NCBI GenBank assembly: GCA_001179505.1
Contig: CDMY01000477.1
Location: 280,698-306,754 of the forward strand
Direction: 5' to 3'
DNA: 26,057 nt
Source: Vitrella brassicaformis
Taxonomy: Eukaryota; Sar; Vitrellaceae
The translations under genes were made by a program, and so were the position numbers. The first letter of the stretch is position 1. Every line of letters begins with the position of its first letter. The notes under the pieces were generated by a model that worked only from the letters and a program-made list of their open reading frames with translations, was not told where the DNA came from and searched no databases. This document shows positions 22,149 to 26,057 of this stretch, in pieces.

Positions 22149-22607
22149 CTGTGTGCCTGGGTCCATGGCATAGGTACGACCATCCAGGCCCACTCGTGGG
22201 TGGTCAAGGGCAACCAGGACAACGTCGTGTACGAGGCCCTCGACGGCACACTCCTCGAAATCTTCCAAAAGCCAAACGACAGACAGGTAGCTGAGCTGAG
22301 CTGCATGCGCTGTCACACAAATGGATGGGTGGATGGATGGATGGATGTCATGTGTGTGGGTGAATCGGTGCAGGTGTTCGACCCCTCTTCACTGACGCAC
22401 AAGCTGGACAAGTCGGTGTTGGAGCTGCCCGACTGGTGCGACCCCACCAAGCCGTGCGACACCTTGAGCACCTGCACGGCCGTCCAGCACGCGCCGATCT
22501 TCTCTCTGATGGACTTCATCTGGCCGCACAAACAGCAGCAGCACACCAGCCCCAGCAGCCCCAGCAGCAGCTGCGCAAGCAAGAACAGGCCATCTTTGCC
22601 TAGCTGA
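20865..22607 (+). CDS. Secreted cysteine-rich protein, ependymin-like, 10 exons, 268 residues
   Basis: Exons in phase: 20865-20941, 21077-21140, 21260-21304, 21430-21448, 21544-21603, 21701-21750, 21827-21940, 22015-22045, 22174-22286, 22374-22607. The N-terminus is a clear signal peptide (MASSSWLLVILAVLAPVMMG, then small residues), so the product enters the secretory pathway. The body has DWHSRRYRVDRANGRFDRYC, TPCSQLVVNGTRYMLY, a dense cysteine cluster ECCMCCDDQHGCG, then W-V-x-G-x-Q-x-N and LPDWCDP...C. This order resembles the ependymin-like secreted proteins of protists: a Cys cluster, then a Trp-containing strand that reports glycoconjugate or lipid binding in the animal family. I recognise this by pattern only. 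The last 30 residues are Gln/Ser/Pro-rich and low-complexity. No transmembrane segment or GPI signal was seen. Confidence 0.8.
22046..22173 (+). repeat. Intron built as (CA)n-(TA)n-(TG)n inverted repeat
   Basis: Intron of the secreted-protein gene. After the GTATG donor comes a (CA)n arm of about 24 bases, then two (TA)n blocks, then a (TG)n arm of about 25 bases, then the CATAG acceptor. The CA and TG arms are reverse complements and the TA blocks are self-complementary, so the whole intron can fold into one hairpin. Confidence 0.9.
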
Positions 22608-23145
22608 GTTGAGAGAGAGACACAGAGAGACCAGACAGGCAGGCAGACAGACAGACAGGCACACAGCACACAGGCGTCAAGCGTCCCGCGGTGTTTTTGG
22701 TTTTGGTGACATTGGTTTCTTCCGTCCGTCATGATTCTCTCGTGTGTGTATGTCAGCAGTAGTTGTGTCTGTCTGGTGTGTTTGGTGTGTGAGAGTGCGC
22801 GTGAGGCTGTGAATGCCAACAAACATGGCTGCCTGCCCTGTATGCCTTCTTATATATTTGTGTGGCTTGGTGCTTTTGTCCGTGTGTGGTGTGTGGTGGC
22901 TGTCTGCCCGTCTGGGTGTGTGTCTGCCTGTGTGTGGTGCTGTGGGTCTTTTTCCGTCCATCCATCCGTCAGTGTGTGGAGCTTTCCCGCCCACCCTCCC
23001 GCCCACAATCGATGCTGCCCAAGACCTACCTGAGACGCACTTTCTCTGGCTGCTAAGACATGCATTCAATCGTGACACCGTTAATTAATTCAACAACTAT
23101 GTCTTCCAAGTGCACTGATAGATGTGTATCAACACACTACTCAAG
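22608..23145. other. Convergent spacer without recognised gene
   Basis: About 540 bases between the stops of the secreted-protein and MYND genes. It starts with (GA)n and (GACA/GGCA)n, then is T/G-rich on the plus strand. It probably holds both 3' UTRs; nothing else was recognised. Confidence 0.6.
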
Positions 23146-25261
23146 CTAAAGGCTCTGCGGGGGAATGAGTCCATGCATGTGCAGCTGCACCGTCAGCTGT
23201 CTACTGACGTGGCCGTCGGCCAGCACCACCTCGCTGCCCATGACGCGCTCGCACTCACACGAGCTGCGGCACTGGTCGTTGGGCACCGGCAGCGCCATCA
23301 GCTCCTGGATGTCAGCCGGATACTCGAGATCCATCGCGTCGAGCTCGGCTCTGCACATCACATGGACACACTGACTGAGTGGCGTCTTTGGTATGTGTGT
23401 ATGTGTGTGGCATACATACTGACATGATGCCTCTGAGTTGGCCTTCAGTGATGCTGAAGTAGTGCGCCAAGGGGACCCGCAGGTAGGTCGTCTCGGAGGT
23501 GTCGCAGCTGCCTCCGTCCGTCAGATACTCGAGCAGCTGAATGAATGACACACACATACAGAGAAAACATACAGAAAGGTAAAATAAGTGGACCGTCTGT
23601 GTGTGCCTTCGTATCGTACGTTGTGTCGAAAGAGGTCGGTGAACCGGAGAGCCTCTTCGATGAGTTCCTCGCCAATGACCTCGGCAGCGCACCCTCTCTG
23701 AGCCACAATCAATCAATCAGCCACAATGAGCTCACATATGCTATGCGCTGAGGGCCAGCCAGCCAAGATGAAGCCACTCACCCACCTCGGTGGCTTTGTC
23801 GACACACGACTGTCGCACACCGCTGGAGATGTGGTCATTGTTGATGTGATAAACGATAGTCTCCCGCCACCGAGACCGAAACAATACCTACACACGGACA
23901 GACAGACAGACATACCTGCAGCCAGGTTCCATCCCTCCTCACCTTTGCTGGGTCGTTGTGCAGTAGGGAAGAAAACGCGCAATCGACGCCACGGTCGAAG
24001 ATGCCGATGGCCGCCTGCTGGCCGAACAGCTTCTCACACGCGCGGAAGACGGCGTCGCGGCAAACCACCATCGGATGCGGCATCACGTACCAAAAGCATC
24101 TCCGGGGGATGTTTTGGGTGATATGCTTGGTACTGGTGGCAAATTTCTGAAACCATCGACACACACGCAGTCTCCCTCCTCAGCCCGGCACCTTGCGACA
24201 TACCATCCAAAATAGGACGTCCCAAGGTCCTGTTGTGGTAAGGAAGATGAAGTCAGGAATCACCCTCGCACCATGCCGAGAGTTGCCGAGCTCCAGCATG
24301 TCGTCGACGACCTTTTTGAGCAGCAGCTGGCAGTTGAAGATAATGCCCATCTTTGACTCTTCGGAGAGAGGCGGTGCCGAGACATTGCCGATTCCCAGGG
24401 CTATGTTGCCCTTGAACGCGGCGATGCAGGTCACCATGTTGTTGATTCCTGGGTCGACCATGGAGAAGGGCGCAACACGGAAGGTCAGATAGCTGCGGAA
24501 GGGACCACCAAGGCGTCACATCCAAAAGACCACACCCCACACGTCATTCATACATGCATCAAACAAGACAGCGGCGCTCATACGTATTCTTCTTTCTTTG
24601 CTTACTGTACCTGACCGCTTTTTGTGGATCACCTTGCCCCGCCGCGCCGGCCACGGGAGTGCGCCTTCGTGAAGGTTTGCTGGCGCTGTGAAGCTCAAGC
24701 CTCATGTGGCGATATGAAGACAGCGCGGCGCACCCACTTTCGACAGTCATGCGAACGATCTTGCCCGGCTGGGCGGCTAGCGGCTCCACGATCTGGTCCA
24801 TGCCGTTCTGACGCACCTCCTCGAAGATCTCAGCCTCCTGCGCGCGCACACACTCACGGGCATAAGAGTATCTAGAGGCTGCCATCAAGTAGACCTGACC
24901 CTGGCCCGCTGGATGAGGAGGTAGTGGTCCTCCGGCATGTAGCCCATGGCGTACTTGATGACCTTGGCGTTGTGATAGAGCTCACCAGCTGACTCGTAGA
25001 GGCGACCGAGGTACCGGCACTCAGACCTGTCACAGAAACAAAAGAAAGTGCACACAGCACGATGAAAATGCATCCGTCGTGGTGCATACTTAGCTGACTG
25101 ACTCACTTATGCTTCTCCTTCCAATGACTCCTCTGGCACTCCTTGCCACAGTATTGCAAAACTTTGCATTGCGTGCAGCTGCCGAGTGACGCGTCGTTTT
25201 TGCCGCACCTGGCGCAACGGTCTGCCGGGATCCGGCCGCCAGCTGCGCGGACTCTCAGCTC
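23146..25261 (-). CDS. MYND zinc-finger protein, 5' end unresolved, at least 485 residues
   Basis: Exons in phase, minus strand: 25261-25107, 25026-24900, 24837-24738, 24700-24616, 24492-24204, 24146-23943, 23887-23786, 23697-23620, 23536-23424, 23350-23146. The first listed exon encodes a textbook MYND finger: CARC-x9-CTQC-x5-CGKEC-x3-HWKEKH-x3-C. It follows a TAG acceptor and holds no ATG, so the starting exon lies between 25262 and about 25460 and was not found. MYND fingers bind Pro-rich peptides and occur in SMYD methyltransferases and scaffold proteins. No SET-domain motifs (such as NHSCxPN) are visible, so it is probably not an SMYD enzyme. The rest (for example GYMPEDHYLLIQRAR, VDPGINNMVTCIAAFKGNIA, LRVPLAHYFSITEGQL) is unrecognised. 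Three of its introns seem to use GTCAGG/GTCAGT donors, a weak point of the model. Confidence 0.7.
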
Positions 25262-25468
25262 CTACGACTGGCCGGATGTGAATGGCAGCGACTGCATGGG
25301 ATGCCGAGTCACTAAAACTGGCGATCAACGCAAGGATCTTGGCCGCGGATGCTCAAGGGAAGCCTCAGGCAGGTGCTTCGGTCCTCTTTATCCTCTTTCT
25401 CCTCTCCCAGCAAGCTCGCAGTTCTCTCCCTAAGACATTTCGTGAAACTGCTCGTCGCTCTGAGGTGA
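25262..25468. promoter_or_regulatory. Short divergent promoter region
   Basis: Only about 200 bases separate the MYND gene (minus) from the tubulin-ligase-like gene (plus). The missing first MYND exon should also lie here. No TATA box or repeat was recognised. Confidence 0.4.
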
Positions 25469-26038
25469 ATGACGGATGGTGGCGAAGGAGCAAGTGCCGG
25501 AGCAAAGGAAGTCGATTCGATGAGTCACAACAGCAGTGAGGGGCGCCTGCCGCTCTACATCCACAGTGGAGCATGCAACGTAGGCAGCCACACGAGGAGA
25601 GATGGGCGCTGTCAGGTGTGTACGCTTCGGTCTCTCTCTCTCTCTGTGTGTGTGTATGTGTGTGTGTGGTTGGTGCATGGCTGCAGTATCGTCACGATTT
25701 GGTGGAGCGGTGCTTCAGCAAGAGGGCGTCGCAGATGCTGAGAGCCCCGCCTGACATGAGGCCATCGGACCCTGATGTGAAGCTGCAATGGGCCGAATAC
25801 GAATGTGCGTGTGCGCACAAGAACACGGGCAACCATATCATGTATGTGGGTGTTTTTCTGAACGTGTGTGCGGATGGATGGATGGATGTGTGCAGTGATC
25901 TGTTGGGAGCGTGTGTTGAAGGGGGAGCTCGTGTGCAACGCCTACCCCCTGCGCAAGAACCTCATCCGCAAGGCAAACCTCGCAAGATGCCTCAACAAAT
26001 ACATCAGCAAGACCCCCAAGAGCCCGTTGGCTCGGTAG
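25469..26038 (+). CDS. Tubulin-tyrosine-ligase-like protein, N-terminal part (runs off window)
   Basis: Exons: 25469-25615, 25687-25804, then from 25881. The third exon reads KGELVCNAYPLRKNLIRKAN, then LARCLNKYISKTPKSPLAR. This resembles the N-terminal block of tubulin tyrosine ligases, where an L-V-N-Y-Y stretch precedes a conserved RKASL...I-K-T-S-P motif. TTL-like enzymes add Tyr, Glu or Gly to tubulin tails in cilia and cytoskeleton. The ATP-grasp catalytic part is absent from the window. The in-frame TAG at 26036-26038 overlaps a possible GTAG donor (CTCG/GTAGCC), and the sequence turns into a C run right after. I therefore read it as an intron start and the gene as truncated by the contig edge. 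The ATG at 25469 is the first in frame; a second lies at 25520. Confidence 0.55.
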
Positions 26039-26057
26039 CCCCCCCCCCCCCCCCCCC
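26039..26057. other. Poly-C run at contig end
   Basis: Nineteen consecutive C at the very end of the window. It is probably the edge of a sequencing or assembly break rather than a biological feature, and it hides the continuation of the TTL-like gene. Confidence 0.7.

Noticed and set aside
23146-25261. SMYD-type lysine methyltransferase
   Set aside because: A MYND finger is present, but I see no SET-domain signature motifs in the joined exons.

Overview
The window is nuclear DNA from a compact, GC-rich, intron-rich eukaryotic genome. Every gene that could be resolved is split into short exons by GT-AG introns of roughly 65-150 bases. These introns are full of microsatellites: (CA)n, (TG)n, (GACA)n, (TGTC)n, (GA)n and (GGAT)n. 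That texture, together with a putative alveolate-style helical-repeat protein, a tubulin-ligase-like gene and an ependymin-like secreted protein, suggests an alveolate alga. A chromerid such as Vitrella is my best guess; it is an inference, not a demonstrated identity. A 300-base N gap (11446-11745) and a terminal C run show this is a draft assembly.

Layout, left to right. (1) 151-615, minus: 3' part of an unrecognised small gene. (2) 664-3078: repeat-rich spacer, with minus-strand patches that may be unresolved exons. (3) 3079-6536, plus: ZPR1 zinc-finger protein, 21 exons, 480 residues. (4) 6537-8198: repeat-rich spacer. (5) 8199-14474, minus: a giant protein (13 visible exons, about 1582 residues) with an otubain-like domain whose catalytic residues appear lost, followed by a 900-residue Gln/Pro-rich tail. 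(6) 14921-17266, plus: helical-repeat protein, probably organellar RNA-related. (7) 18092-20480, minus: DRG2 GTPase, 14 coding exons, 369 residues. (8) 20865-22607, plus: secreted Cys-rich ependymin-like protein, 10 exons, 268 residues. (9) 23146-25261, minus: MYND zinc-finger protein, 5' end unresolved. (10) 25469-26038, plus: N-terminal part of a tubulin-tyrosine-ligase-like protein running off the window.

The eight genes alternate strictly in strand (- + - + - + - +), so every spacer is either a shared divergent promoter region or a shared convergent 3' region. They do not form an obvious pathway. ZPR1 (an eEF1A partner) and DRG2 (translation-linked GTPase) are both housekeeping translation-associated factors.

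The most interesting signals are the apparently dead otubain with SUMO-interacting-like motifs, and the recurrent pairing potential between the donor-side (CA/GACA) and acceptor-side (TG/TGTC) microsatellites of the same intron. All exon models were built by hand from splice-site consensus and reading-frame continuity; none was checked by alignment or RNA data.
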